Positions 16,126 to 23,617 of a stretch of DNA of 64,000 bases are shown one piece after another. Position 1 is the first letter of the stretch, and every line of letters begins with the position of its first letter. The translations under genes and the position numbers were made by a program. Below the pieces are notes generated by a model. The model made no database searches and was not told where the DNA came from. It worked only from the letters and a program-made list of their open reading frames with translations. The DNA lies in NCBI GenBank assembly GCA_964595575.1, contig CAZQRA010000003.1:41005-105004 (forward strand), read 5' to 3'. Source of the stretch: PALSA-612 sp964595575. Lineage in GTDB: Bacteria > Actinomycetota > Thermoleophilia > Gaiellales > Gaiellaceae.

Positions 16126-16153
16126 AGTATAGCTACCTAGGCCATCAAGTAAA
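16126..16153 (-). promoter_or_regulatory. Predicted promoter of the AbrB/PIN pair, likely leaderless
   Basis: On the minus strand TTTACT and TATACT are separated by 16 bases, a fair match to a housekeeping -35/-10 pair. Only six bases (CGGAGC) separate the -10 from the ATG at 16119, so transcription would begin at or near the start codon. The AT-richness stands out strongly in this GC-rich window. Confidence 0.5.
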
Positions 16154-16232
16154 GCTCTCGATAAGATGTAAAGCGTGTCGGGCGAGACCAAGCTAGGGAG
16201 GTAGGCGCTGACTCGGGTCGGCGCCGTCGTCC

Positions 16233-17084
16233 TCAGGGACGGGCTTCCCCGAGGCCGATCAGCCGTCGGGCCTGGGCTGGGGTGGCCACGTCCCGCTCGT
16301 GGGCGCGGGCGATGGTCGCCACCCGCTCCACCAGGGCGGCGTTGGTGGCAGGGCGGGTCTTGGCCGCGTCCATCCACAGGTTGTCCTCCAGGCCCACTCG
16401 CACGTGACCGCCCATGGCAATGGCAAGCCCGTTGACGGCAAGCTGGTAGCGACCGATGCCGGCCCCGGCCCAGGTCGAGCCCTCAGGAAGGGACTCGACC
16501 AGGGCGGCCAGGCGGAGGGGGGTGGCAGCGAGCGTCCCCAAGGATCCGAGCAGGATGTTGAAGTAGAAGGGCGGCTCCAGCACGCCCCGCTCGATGAGGT
16601 AGCGGGCGTAGTCGACCATCCCCCAGTCGAACACCTCCAGCTCGGGGACGATGCCCCGCTCCTTCATCCGCTCCGCCAGCCTGCGGATCATGTCCGGCTC
16701 GTTGACCGAGGCCTGGCGGGGGAAGTTGAGGGAGCCCAGCGTGAGGGAGGCCATCTCCGGCTTGAGCGGCCCGTCCAGGTCGAGCACGGCCGAGCGCTCC
16801 TCGAAGGTCTTGAACACGCGGCCGCTCGTGGACACGCAGACGATGGCGTCCGGGCAGCGCTCGCGCACCCCGGCCACGATCTCGGCGTACACCTCACGCC
16901 GGTACGTGGGCCTACCCTCCTCGTCGCGGGCGTGGAGGTGGAGGATGGAGGCGCCGAGCTCGTAGCAGCGCTGCGCGTCATCAGCAATCTCCTCAGGGGT
17001 GACCGGCACGCTCGGGTTGTCAGCCTTGGTCGGCACCATGCCCGTGAGGGCGGCGTTGATGATGAGGGGAGGGGGATCGATCAC
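16233..17084 (-). CDS. Beta-keto acid cleavage enzyme (BKACE, DUF849)
   Basis: 283 residues of the family containing 3-keto-5-aminohexanoate cleavage enzyme. Members condense a beta-keto acid with acetyl-CoA to give acetoacetate and a new acyl-CoA, using Zn. Visible: ITNAALTG-type N-terminus (IINAALTGMVPTK), the zinc pair in ILHLHARDEEGRP (His-x-His) and the third ligand region VGLEDNLWMD. Length is normal. Start at 17084 lies 65 bases inside the upstream NeuD gene in another frame, an unusually long overlap; MIDPPPLIINAAL is the family N-terminus, so I keep it. Being downstream of acyltransferase and aminotransferase genes, it may provide an unusual acyl-CoA donor (inference). Confidence 0.85.
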   Translation of the reverse strand: MIDPPPLIINAALTGMVPTKADNPSVPVTPEEIADDAQRCYELGASILHLHARDEEGRPTYRREVYAEIVAGVRERCPDAIVCVSTSGRVFKTFEERSAVLDLDGPLKPEMASLTLGSLNFPRQASVNEPDMIRRLAERMKERGIVPELEVFDWGMVDYARYLIERGVLEPPFYFNILLGSLGTLAATPLRLAALVESLPEGSTWAGAGIGRYQLAVNGLAIAMGGHVRVGLEDNLWMDAAKTRPATNAALVERVATIARAHERDVATPAQARRLIGLGEARP

Positions 17085-17724
17085 CGTCCGCGCACCCCCT
17101 CTTCACGATGCGAGCAGGCACGCCCACCACCTGCACGTTGCCGGGGACGTCCTCGACCACCACCGCCCCCGCCCCCACCACCGCCTCCGGCCCGACCGTG
17201 AGCCGGTCCGTCACCACTGCCCCCATGCCCACGTAGGTAGCTCGGCCGATGCGGCAGGATCCGGCGATGTTGGCCCCGGACATGAGCGAGACGTAGTCCT
17301 CGATGACCGTGTGGTGGCCCACGAGCGCTGCTCGGTTGAGGAGGACGTGCCGGCCGATCTGGGCGCAAGCGGCCACGATCGCCCCGGCGCTGACGACGGT
17401 GCCCTCCCCGAGAGTGGCCGTCCTCGATACCCGAGCCGTGGGATGGACGACGGTGGCGAAGCGAAGGCCGAGGGCGGCGGCTTGGTCGGCGAAGAGGCTC
17501 CGTTGGGTCGTCCCCAGGCCGCACACGGCAAGGTGGGTGTCGGCCAGGGCTCGCACGTCGTCGATCCAGTGGATGGGGCGGTCGGCCAGGGTGTCGCGAC
17601 AGCGCTCCCGGTCGAGGTTCTCGACGAACCCCTCCACCTGGAAGCGGCCCGTGTCCTCGGCGATCTCGGCCACCTCTACCGAGAAGGGCCGGGTGCCAAG
17701 GACGAGGAGGGGCTGTCGACTCAT
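17020..17724 (-). CDS. NeuD/PglD-family sugar O- or N-acyltransferase
   Basis: 234 residues: a Rossmann-like N-terminal domain (QPLLVLGTRPFSVEVAEIAE) followed by a left-handed beta-helix of hexapeptide repeats (about 95-215: LGEGTVVSAGAIVAACAQIG, then VVGAGAVVVEDVPGNVQVVG). Such enzymes acylate amino sugars or sialic-type sugars from acyl-CoA; a histidine in the helix (VGHHTVIED) fits the catalytic base position. ATG at 17724 overlaps the aminotransferase stop (ATGA). The 3' end overlaps the BKACE start by 65 bases; residues after VGVPARIVKRG look like an extension caused by that overlap. Confidence 0.85.
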   Translation of the reverse strand: MSRQPLLVLGTRPFSVEVAEIAEDTGRFQVEGFVENLDRERCRDTLADRPIHWIDDVRALADTHLAVCGLGTTQRSLFADQAAALGLRFATVVHPTARVSRTATLGEGTVVSAGAIVAACAQIGRHVLLNRAALVGHHTVIEDYVSLMSGANIAGSCRIGRATYVGMGAVVTDRLTVGPEAVVGAGAVVVEDVPGNVQVVGVPARIVKRGCADGDRSPSPHHQRRPHGHGADQG

Positions 17725-18848
17725 CTCCCCTCGCAGAAGGCTCGGACAGCTGCCGCCACCCGGTCGACGTCCTCGTCGGCCAGCGCGAGGTGGCTGGGGA
17801 GGGTGAGGAGCTCGCCGTACAAGCGCTCGGTGGCGGGAAGCTGGGCGGAGAAGGCGCGGAAGGCGGGCTGGAGGTGGCAGGGAAAGTAGTGCACCCACCC
17901 CTGGATGCCTTGCCGCCGGAGGCAGGCGAGGAGCGCGTCCCTGCGACCCTTTCCCACCCGCACCACGAAGAGGAGCGGGAAGGAGGAGTCGAGGTCGCCG
18001 ACCAGGGGCTCCACTCCCTCCAGGTCGGCCAAGGTGGCCAGGTAGCGGCGGAAGATGGCCTGCTTACGGCGCCGGCGCGCCTCCAGTCGGTCAAGCTGGG
18101 TAAGCCCGATCGCGGCCTGGACGTCGCTCAGGTGGTAGCGGAAGCCGGGCTCCACCGCCTGGTAGTGCCAGGGGCTGGACGTTCCCCGGCGGGCCAAAGC
18201 GTCGCGATCGACGCCCAGGTTGCGAATACGGCGGAGCCGGGCAGCCAGGTCGTCGTCGTCGGTGGTGAGCGCTCCCCCCTCGCCGCAGGTCACGTTCTTG
18301 ACGGGATCGAAGCTGAAGCAGGTGAGGTCGCCCAGCGATCCGATCGGCCGCCTGCGGTAGGAGGAGCCGAGGGCGTGGGCGGCGTCCTCCACCACGGTCA
18401 GATCGTGCCTGCGTGCGAGGGCCAGGAGCTCCTCCATGGCGCAAGGAAAGCCGGCGTAGTGGACGGGCATGATCGCCCGCGTCCGGGGCGTCACCCGCCG
18501 GCCTACGTCCTCAGGGTCGAGGCAGGCAGTGGCTGGATCCACGTCGCAGAAGACCGGCCGGGCGCCCGCAGCCAGTACGGCCTGGGGCCCTGCCACGTGG
18601 GTGAGCGAGGGAAGGAGGACCTCGTCTCCGGGCTCCAGGCAAAGGGCGTGGAGGGCGAGGTGGAGCGCGGCGCTGCCGCTGGCGCAGACGACGGCGTGGC
18701 GGGCGCCGGCGAGCGCGGCCACTCGGCGCTCGAAGGCCAGGGCGACCTCTCCCATGCCCAGCCAGCCGGAGGCAAGGACGCTCGCCACGGCCTCGAGCTC
18801 CGACTCGCCGACGACCGGCCGGTGGATGGGGATGGGGGGCGTTCCCAC
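17721..18848 (-). CDS. DegT/DnrJ/EryC1/StrS-family PLP sugar aminotransferase
   Basis: 375 residues. Converts a keto-sugar nucleotide to the amino sugar using PLP and a glutamate-type donor. Motifs: ASGSAALHLALHAL (phosphate-binding), VVEDAAHALGSSY (Asp contacting PLP) and the Lys region CFSFDPVKNVTCGEGGAL, where Lys forms the Schiff base. GTG at 18848. Ends in ATGA overlap with a NeuD-type gene, matching the known aminotransferase-acyltransferase order in bacillosamine, legionaminic and related pathways. A 4,6-dehydratase that would supply its substrate is not in this window. Confidence 0.9.
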   Translation of the reverse strand: MGTPPIPIHRPVVGESELEAVASVLASGWLGMGEVALAFERRVAALAGARHAVVCASGSAALHLALHALCLEPGDEVLLPSLTHVAGPQAVLAAGARPVFCDVDPATACLDPEDVGRRVTPRTRAIMPVHYAGFPCAMEELLALARRHDLTVVEDAAHALGSSYRRRPIGSLGDLTCFSFDPVKNVTCGEGGALTTDDDDLAARLRRIRNLGVDRDALARRGTSSPWHYQAVEPGFRYHLSDVQAAIGLTQLDRLEARRRRKQAIFRRYLATLADLEGVEPLVGDLDSSFPLLFVVRVGKGRRDALLACLRRQGIQGWVHYFPCHLQPAFRAFSAQLPATERLYGELLTLPSHLALADEDVDRVAAAVRAFCEGR

Positions 18849-18882
18849 GGGGCGGATCCTACGTCCGAAAGCGATGAGCGGC

Positions 18883-19596
18883 TCAGCGAGGGGCGATCTC
18901 CTCCTTGACGATGCGGGCGGGGACGCCCACCACCAGGGAATGGGCAGGAACGGTCGCCGTCACCGCCGCGCCCGCGCCGACCACCGACCCCGAGCCCACC
19001 TGCACGCCGTCGACCACCACTGCGCCTGCTCCCACGTAGACGCATCGACCGAGCAGGCAGTCCCTGCCCACGTTGGCCCCGGCCAGGATGGAGGAGCAGG
19101 GGCCGATCTCCGCCCGGGCGCCGACGAGCGCTCCCTGGAGGACGATGGCGTGGCGGGAAAGGCGTGCTCCCGGCCCGACGACGGAGCGAGGGCTGACGTA
19201 GCACCCGGGCTCCACCACCGCCGTGGGGGAGACGACGGCGGCGGGGTGGACGACCGTGGCGAACGCCATCCCCGCCGCTTCTGCCTGGGCCACCAGGGCC
19301 TCGCGCTGGGTCGTTCCCAGGCCGCAGATCGCCTGGTGCGTGGCGGCGAGCGAGGCGAGCTCGTCGACCCAGTGGACGGGAAGCCCGGCTAGGTCGCCTC
19401 GGCAGCGGCTCCGGTCGAGGTTGTCGACGAAGCCCGCGACCCGGAAGCCCGCCTCCCTGGCGACGACCGCCACCTGCTGGGAGAAGGCGGTCGTGCCCAG
19501 GACGAGGAGGGGATGGGTGTCCCCGCGTCGTCGCTGGTAGCGTCGATCCCCGCTAGCCCCATGCGCGTCGTCGCCGTCCTCAAGACTCGGGATCAA
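18883..19596 (-). CDS. NeuD/PglD-family acyltransferase (start unclear)
   Basis: Close relative of the gene at 17020, sharing HPLLVLGTTAFSQQVAVVA, ICGLGTTQREAL and the hexapeptide beta-helix ending VVGVPARIVKEEIAPR. By comparison the protein should begin near 19520, but no ATG, GTG or TTG lies in frame there. The first standard start is a TTG at 19596, inside the divergent GT2 gene. Either this TTG is used, or an unusual start codon, or the 5' end has been damaged. About 34 bases separate the stop from the aminotransferase start, so the block NeuD-DegT-NeuD-BKACE looks like one transcript. Confidence 0.75.
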   Translation of the reverse strand: MIPSLEDGDDAHGASGDRRYQRRRGDTHPLLVLGTTAFSQQVAVVAREAGFRVAGFVDNLDRSRCRGDLAGLPVHWVDELASLAATHQAICGLGTTQREALVAQAEAAGMAFATVVHPAAVVSPTAVVEPGCYVSPRSVVGPGARLSRHAIVLQGALVGARAEIGPCSSILAGANVGRDCLLGRCVYVGAGAVVVDGVQVGSGSVVGAGAAVTATVPAHSLVVGVPARIVKEEIAPR

Positions 19597-20646
19597 GCGG
19601 ACATCGTGGAAGCCGTGCTCGCCTTCCACCTGGCCGCCGGCGTGGACCTGATCGTGGCGGTCGACCACCGCTCGGTGGACGGGACAAGAGAGATCCTCGA
19701 GCGCTACGCGGCGAGCGGCCGCGTCCTCCTCCTCCACGAGGAGGGCGACGGGTTCTCGTGGACGAGAGACGAGTTGGCCCGGATGGCGGCAAGGGAGCTG
19801 GGGGCCGATTGGGTCCTCCATCCCGACGGGGACGAGCTGTGGTGGCCGCGGGGCGGATCGTGGCCGGAGCTCGTCTCGCTCGTCCCTCCCCGCTACGGCA
19901 TCCTCCGTGGCGCCTGGCGCCACTTCGTTCCCCGGCCGGAGGAGGAGCGGCACCCGCTGGAGCGGCTTACCGTCCGCATCTCCCCCTACGCCGAGCGGAC
20001 GGCGGAGGAGTACCCCTTCCACCCCGGCAGCAAGGTCGCCCACCGCGGAGACCCGGAGGCGGTGGTCGGGCAGGGAGGACACGATCTCCGGGGCGGCCCC
20101 CTTCGGCCGCTGCGGGGCTGGTTTCCCTTCGAGATCCTCCACTTCCCCCTCCGTAGCTTGGAGCAGGGAAGGCGGAAGTACGAGCAGATGGCGGAGGCCC
20201 TGACGGCGTCGGGGAGGGACGTTCCCCCTCACGTGGAGCGGGCCCGGAAGGCGATCGCGGCCGGAACCTGGCAGGAGCTGTACCGAGAGCTGGTCGTGGA
20301 CGATGGAGTGCTGGCCGACGGGCTGGCCCAGGGGACACTGATCGAGGACGCACGGCCCCGGGATGCTCTGCGGCTTCTCGCCGGGGTGGACGAGCTTCCT
20401 CCCGGGGCGCGCTTTCCCCTTCCCGGGCAGGGGCTTTCCCGGCTTACCTTCTCCCCTCCGCCCCTCCGCGACCAGGCTGCCTTCGCCCACGAGTGCGAGA
20501 TCCTCTACCAGCGGGAGGCAGACGTCCGGCTCCGCCGGCGCATAGACAGGCTGGAAGAGCGCCTCCGGCTCCTCGAGCGCAGCGCAAGCCTGGGGCGGGA
20601 GCTTGCCCGGCGCATCAGGCGGAGGCTCGGGCGGGGACGCCGCTGA
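19561..20646 (+). CDS. Glycosyltransferase family 2-like (Glyco_tranf_2_4 type)
   Basis: 361 residues, a more diverged member of the local GT2 family: MRVVAVLKTRDQADIVEAVL, VAVDHRSVDGT, then HPDGDELWWPRG where DGDE replaces DADE while keeping the metal acids. C-terminal family signature FEILHFPLRSLEQGRRKY and a basic heptad-like tail (RRIDRLEERLRLLERS). ATG at 19561 aligns with the paralogs; an upstream in-frame ATG (19513) adds only a non-homologous leader. It is flanked on both sides by NeuD-type genes on the opposite strand, overlapping the downstream one by 32 bases. Confidence 0.82.
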   Translation: MRVVAVLKTRDQADIVEAVLAFHLAAGVDLIVAVDHRSVDGTREILERYAASGRVLLLHEEGDGFSWTRDELARMAARELGADWVLHPDGDELWWPRGGSWPELVSLVPPRYGILRGAWRHFVPRPEEERHPLERLTVRISPYAERTAEEYPFHPGSKVAHRGDPEAVVGQGGHDLRGGPLRPLRGWFPFEILHFPLRSLEQGRRKYEQMAEALTASGRDVPPHVERARKAIAAGTWQELYRELVVDDGVLADGLAQGTLIEDARPRDALRLLAGVDELPPGARFPLPGQGLSRLTFSPPPLRDQAAFAHECEILYQREADVRLRRRIDRLEERLRLLERSASLGRELARRIRRRLGRGRR

Positions 20647-21253
20647 CCCTGGAGCCCGAGGGCACGTCCTCGATGACCACTGCGCCTGTCTCGACCACGG
20701 CCCCCGCCCCGATCGCGATCCTGTGGATGACCCGCGCTCCCGGCCCGACCCAGGCTTCCTCCTCGACGAGGCACGATCCGGCCACGTTGGCGCCGGCCCC
20801 GATGACGGCGTAGGCCCCGATCGTCGTGTGGTGTCCGACCATCGCTCCCTGGCAGAGGAGGGCGTGGGGACCGATGGCCGAGTAGCCGGCGACGCAGGCG
20901 GCCGCTCCGATCGCTGACCCCTGCTCGAGGGTGGTGGTGTGGGCGACGTACGACGAGGGGTGCCGGAGGGAGGCGAAGCGAAACCCAAGCCCGGATGCCC
21001 TGGAAGCGATCTCCCGCCGTCCTTCCTCCACCCCCACCACGGCTAGGTGGGAGGGAGCGAGCGCTCGCGCCTCGTCCCAGGAGAGAACGGGGAGCCCAAG
21101 GACCGAGGCGGGGGAAGGAGTCGACTCCTCTACCTCCTCTACCGCCACCAGCCCGACCACCCGGTAGCCCTGGGCCTGAGCGACATCGGCCACCTCCAGG
21201 GACGCAGCCGATGTCCCCAGGACGACAAGGGCCTCTCGGCCGCTCCTCCCCAT
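20615..21253 (-). CDS. NeuD/PglD-family acyltransferase
   Basis: 212 residues, third NeuD-like protein of the region: Rossmann part EALVVLGTSAASLEVADVAQ, then hexapeptide repeats (SAIGAAACVAGYSAIGPHAL, GAMVGHHTTIGAYAVIGAGA) ending VSGVPARASA. The N-terminal domain is shorter and more diverged than in the two proteins at 17.0 and 18.9 kb, and the active-site-like GHHTTIG is retained. ATG at 21253. Convergent overlap of 32 bases with the GT2 gene. About 90 bases separate it from the membrane protein gene end upstream. Confidence 0.83.
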   Translation of the reverse strand: MGRSGREALVVLGTSAASLEVADVAQAQGYRVVGLVAVEEVEESTPSPASVLGLPVLSWDEARALAPSHLAVVGVEEGRREIASRASGLGFRFASLRHPSSYVAHTTTLEQGSAIGAAACVAGYSAIGPHALLCQGAMVGHHTTIGAYAVIGAGANVAGSCLVEEEAWVGPGARVIHRIAIGAGAVVETGAVVIEDVPSGSRVSGVPARASA

Positions 21254-21341
21254 CCCCGGGCAGTATGCCTTGGCCTACCGGGCCCCGCCAAGGGATCGGG
21301 CCGTAGGGTGGGGCCGCCTCTGCGAGAGCGCAGGGTAACGA

Positions 21342-23015
21342 TTACGCATCAGGCTCGTCCATTGCCGGTCTGCGAGCGTGCCCGTCGGGGTGAGTGTCGG
21401 GCCACCGGCGACCCCGAGGGCCGAGGAGGGATCCGGCGGCGAAAAGGACGAAGGCAGGAGCGACGGGTAGCGCGAAGTGGGGGTCGGCGAAGAGGCCGAG
21501 GGCGTTGAGGACGATGACGAGGAGCGCCGACAGGGCGAGGGCGAGGAGCGCTCGCGCGCCGCGAGGCCGTCGCCAGGGGAGCGCGAGCGCTCCCACGGCG
21601 AGCCACAGGATGGGCCGGGGATACCAGCGGGAGAGCTGGTTCAGGCGGAGCGCGAGCCAGCCTTCGCCCTTGCGGTCGGGGAGGTTGGCGAGCAGCCGGT
21701 CCCGCTCCCGGACGATCGTTCGGAACCGCGGTCGGTCGTGCGGGTTGAGGAAGACGAAGTGGTGCTGGGTGGGGGACGTCCACACGTCGCGGATACGGTT
21801 GTCCGGCCGTGAGATCCACACGCTCTGGCCGGCGGGGATGGGCTGGCCCTCGCCCGGGTCGGGGAGGCGCCGGCCGTGGACGACGATCGCGCGCGGACGC
21901 CCGTTCTCTACTCCGGAGCCGCCGCCCGTGGCCCGGAAGTAGGAGCGGCTGAGCTGCAGCCAGACCGTGTCGGCGACGCCGCGGGCGTAGGCGCCGGGGT
22001 GGGCACGCACGGCCTCGAGGCCGGCGTCGCGGAGCACGGCGTAGTCGCTTCCCCAGCCGAAGACCTGGTCGGAGAGGAGGTACAGGTCCTCGTGGATGCG
22101 AAAGCTGCCGCTGGAGAAGACCTGGTCGAGCGTGACGCCGTAGGAGCGGTACGGCTCCCGCGTCAGCAGGTGCTTCGCGATCGCTTCCGCCAGGCGACGG
22201 GAGGCGGGCCCGTTGTCGGGGGCCACGATCCGGTCGGTGATGAACGCCCGGTAGAAGGGGATGATGGCGTTCCCGCCCCGGGCGAGGGTGTACTCGCCCA
22301 GGCGAAGGCCGTTGTGGACGCTCCAGGCTGCGAGGGGAACGAGGCCGGCGAGGAGCAGGGCGGCGCTCCAGCGCAGGCGCTGGCGCCATGTCGCTGAGAG
22401 GACGAGCGGGAAGAGGGCGAGGCCGAGGAGGACCGCGTTCCCCGGCCGGACGAGCGCGCCCAGGGCGATGCCGAGCCCGACCCACGCGAAGCGACGGGCC
22501 GAGGGCTTTCGCCAGGCCCGCACGACGAGCAGGGCGAGGAGCGCGTAGGCGGCGGAGAACACGGGCTCCGAGGAGAGCTCGTGGAACATGAGCCCGTAGG
22601 CCGGGTAGCCGAGGAGGGCGCAGGCGACGAGGAGGGCGGCGCGGGCCCCGAAGGCGGCCGCGGCGGCGCTCCAGGCCACCACCGAGCCGGCGAAGAGGAG
22701 GGCCATGACCGGCTCGGCCAGGGCTCCGCCGGCCACGTCCAGCGACAGCCCGGCCACGATGGGCGTGACCGGCGTCCGGAAGAGCATCGACCAGGGAAGG
22801 AGCGGGTGTCGGTCGAGGAGCTGGATGTAGACGTAGAGGTACTCGTCCAAGTCGCGCCCTACCTGGAGAGGCCAGGCGAGGGCGCGGAGGGCGTACACCC
22901 CGAGAGCGAGGAGGAAGAGGAGGACTGCCCCCGAGCGTCGGGCAGCCAGGCGCTCCAGGCGGGCAAGCTGCCGAGCGAGCACAAGAAGGGGAGGGGAGGC
23001 CAAGACGGAGGCCAA
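21342..23015 (-). CDS. Polytopic membrane protein, GT-C-like, paralog of the N-terminal half of the 36.9-kb gene
   Basis: 557 residues with about ten hydrophobic segments. The first loop has the acidic pair VGRDLDEYLYVYIQLL and LFRTPVTPIVAGL, as in GT-C transferases. A large loop contains ARGGNAIIPFYRAFITDRIV, PYRSYGVTLDQVFSSGS, FRIHEDLYLLSDQVFGWGSD and WTSPTQHHFVFLN; each is conserved in the protein encoded at 36906, and I do not know these motifs from a named family. A role as an outer-face sugar transferase is inference. Start ATG/GTG choice at 23015 places the first helix at about 28-50. Confidence 0.65.
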   Translation of the reverse strand: MASVLASPPLLVLARQLARLERLAARRSGAVLLFLLALGVYALRALAWPLQVGRDLDEYLYVYIQLLDRHPLLPWSMLFRTPVTPIVAGLSLDVAGGALAEPVMALLFAGSVVAWSAAAAAFGARAALLVACALLGYPAYGLMFHELSSEPVFSAAYALLALLVVRAWRKPSARRFAWVGLGIALGALVRPGNAVLLGLALFPLVLSATWRQRLRWSAALLLAGLVPLAAWSVHNGLRLGEYTLARGGNAIIPFYRAFITDRIVAPDNGPASRRLAEAIAKHLLTREPYRSYGVTLDQVFSSGSFRIHEDLYLLSDQVFGWGSDYAVLRDAGLEAVRAHPGAYARGVADTVWLQLSRSYFRATGGGSGVENGRPRAIVVHGRRLPDPGEGQPIPAGQSVWISRPDNRIRDVWTSPTQHHFVFLNPHDRPRFRTIVRERDRLLANLPDRKGEGWLALRLNQLSRWYPRPILWLAVGALALPWRRPRGARALLALALSALLVIVLNALGLFADPHFALPVAPAFVLFAAGSLLGPRGRRWPDTHPDGHARRPAMDEPDA

Positions 23016-23061
23016 CGCTACCTACGCAGGCTCGAGGCAGTCTGCCCGGACAGCCTGGCCG

Positions 23062-23463
23062 TTAGCGCGGCGCTCCCGCCCAGGGCAGAAGCCAGGGCGC
23101 GAGCCGATCCCAGCGGGCGATCTCGCACCCGTCCCGGCGGAGGAAGCGGGCCCACACCCGGCGGCCGCGGAGAACGCCCCGTACCAGGGCGACCTGGGGT
23201 CCTCCGTAGATCGTGGTGCAGGCGGTATCGGCCGGCACAGGCGCGAAGGCGGCGCTCCCCAGGCGGGCGAGCCGGCGGCAGGCGCGGGCAGGCTGGGGCA
23301 GGGTTCCCCCGGGAGGCGAGCAGCGAAGCGTCCACGTCCGCGACTCGGCAGGAACGGCCTCGTTCGGCCAGTAGGTGACGGTGAGCGCGGTAGGCTTTCC
23401 TCCTACGCCCTTGGCCGTCGCGACGACGACTCCTGCCAGAGCTACGATCACGCCAGCCTGCAT
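23062..23463 (-). CDS. Subtilisin-inhibitor-like secreted protein
   Basis: 133 residues with a hydrophobic leader (MQAGVIVALAGVVVATAKG), so probably exported. The mature part resembles the SSI family of serine protease inhibitors: LRCSPPGGTLPQPARACRRL, then TACTTIYGGPQVALVRGVLR and DGCEIARW, with four cysteines in the two-disulfide spacing of that family. The Streptomyces proteins block subtilisin-like proteases; activity here is inferred. Stands alone on the minus strand, divergent from the FkbM gene with about 150 bases between. Confidence 0.68.
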   Translation of the reverse strand: MQAGVIVALAGVVVATAKGVGGKPTALTVTYWPNEAVPAESRTWTLRCSPPGGTLPQPARACRRLARLGSAAFAPVPADTACTTIYGGPQVALVRGVLRGRRVWARFLRRDGCEIARWDRLAPWLLPWAGAPR

Positions 23464-23617
23464 GGGTCAAGAGTACCCTCGCCATCCGGCTCCGAGCGGC
23501 CGGGCAGGAGACGGCTGGTCGTGCTTGGCGTCCTCGGGAGGAGCCTGCGTGTCGCGATGACGCTGGGAGGGATGACTTCGGCGGGCCCGTCCACACGCCG
23601 GGAGGACGTCTGTAACC

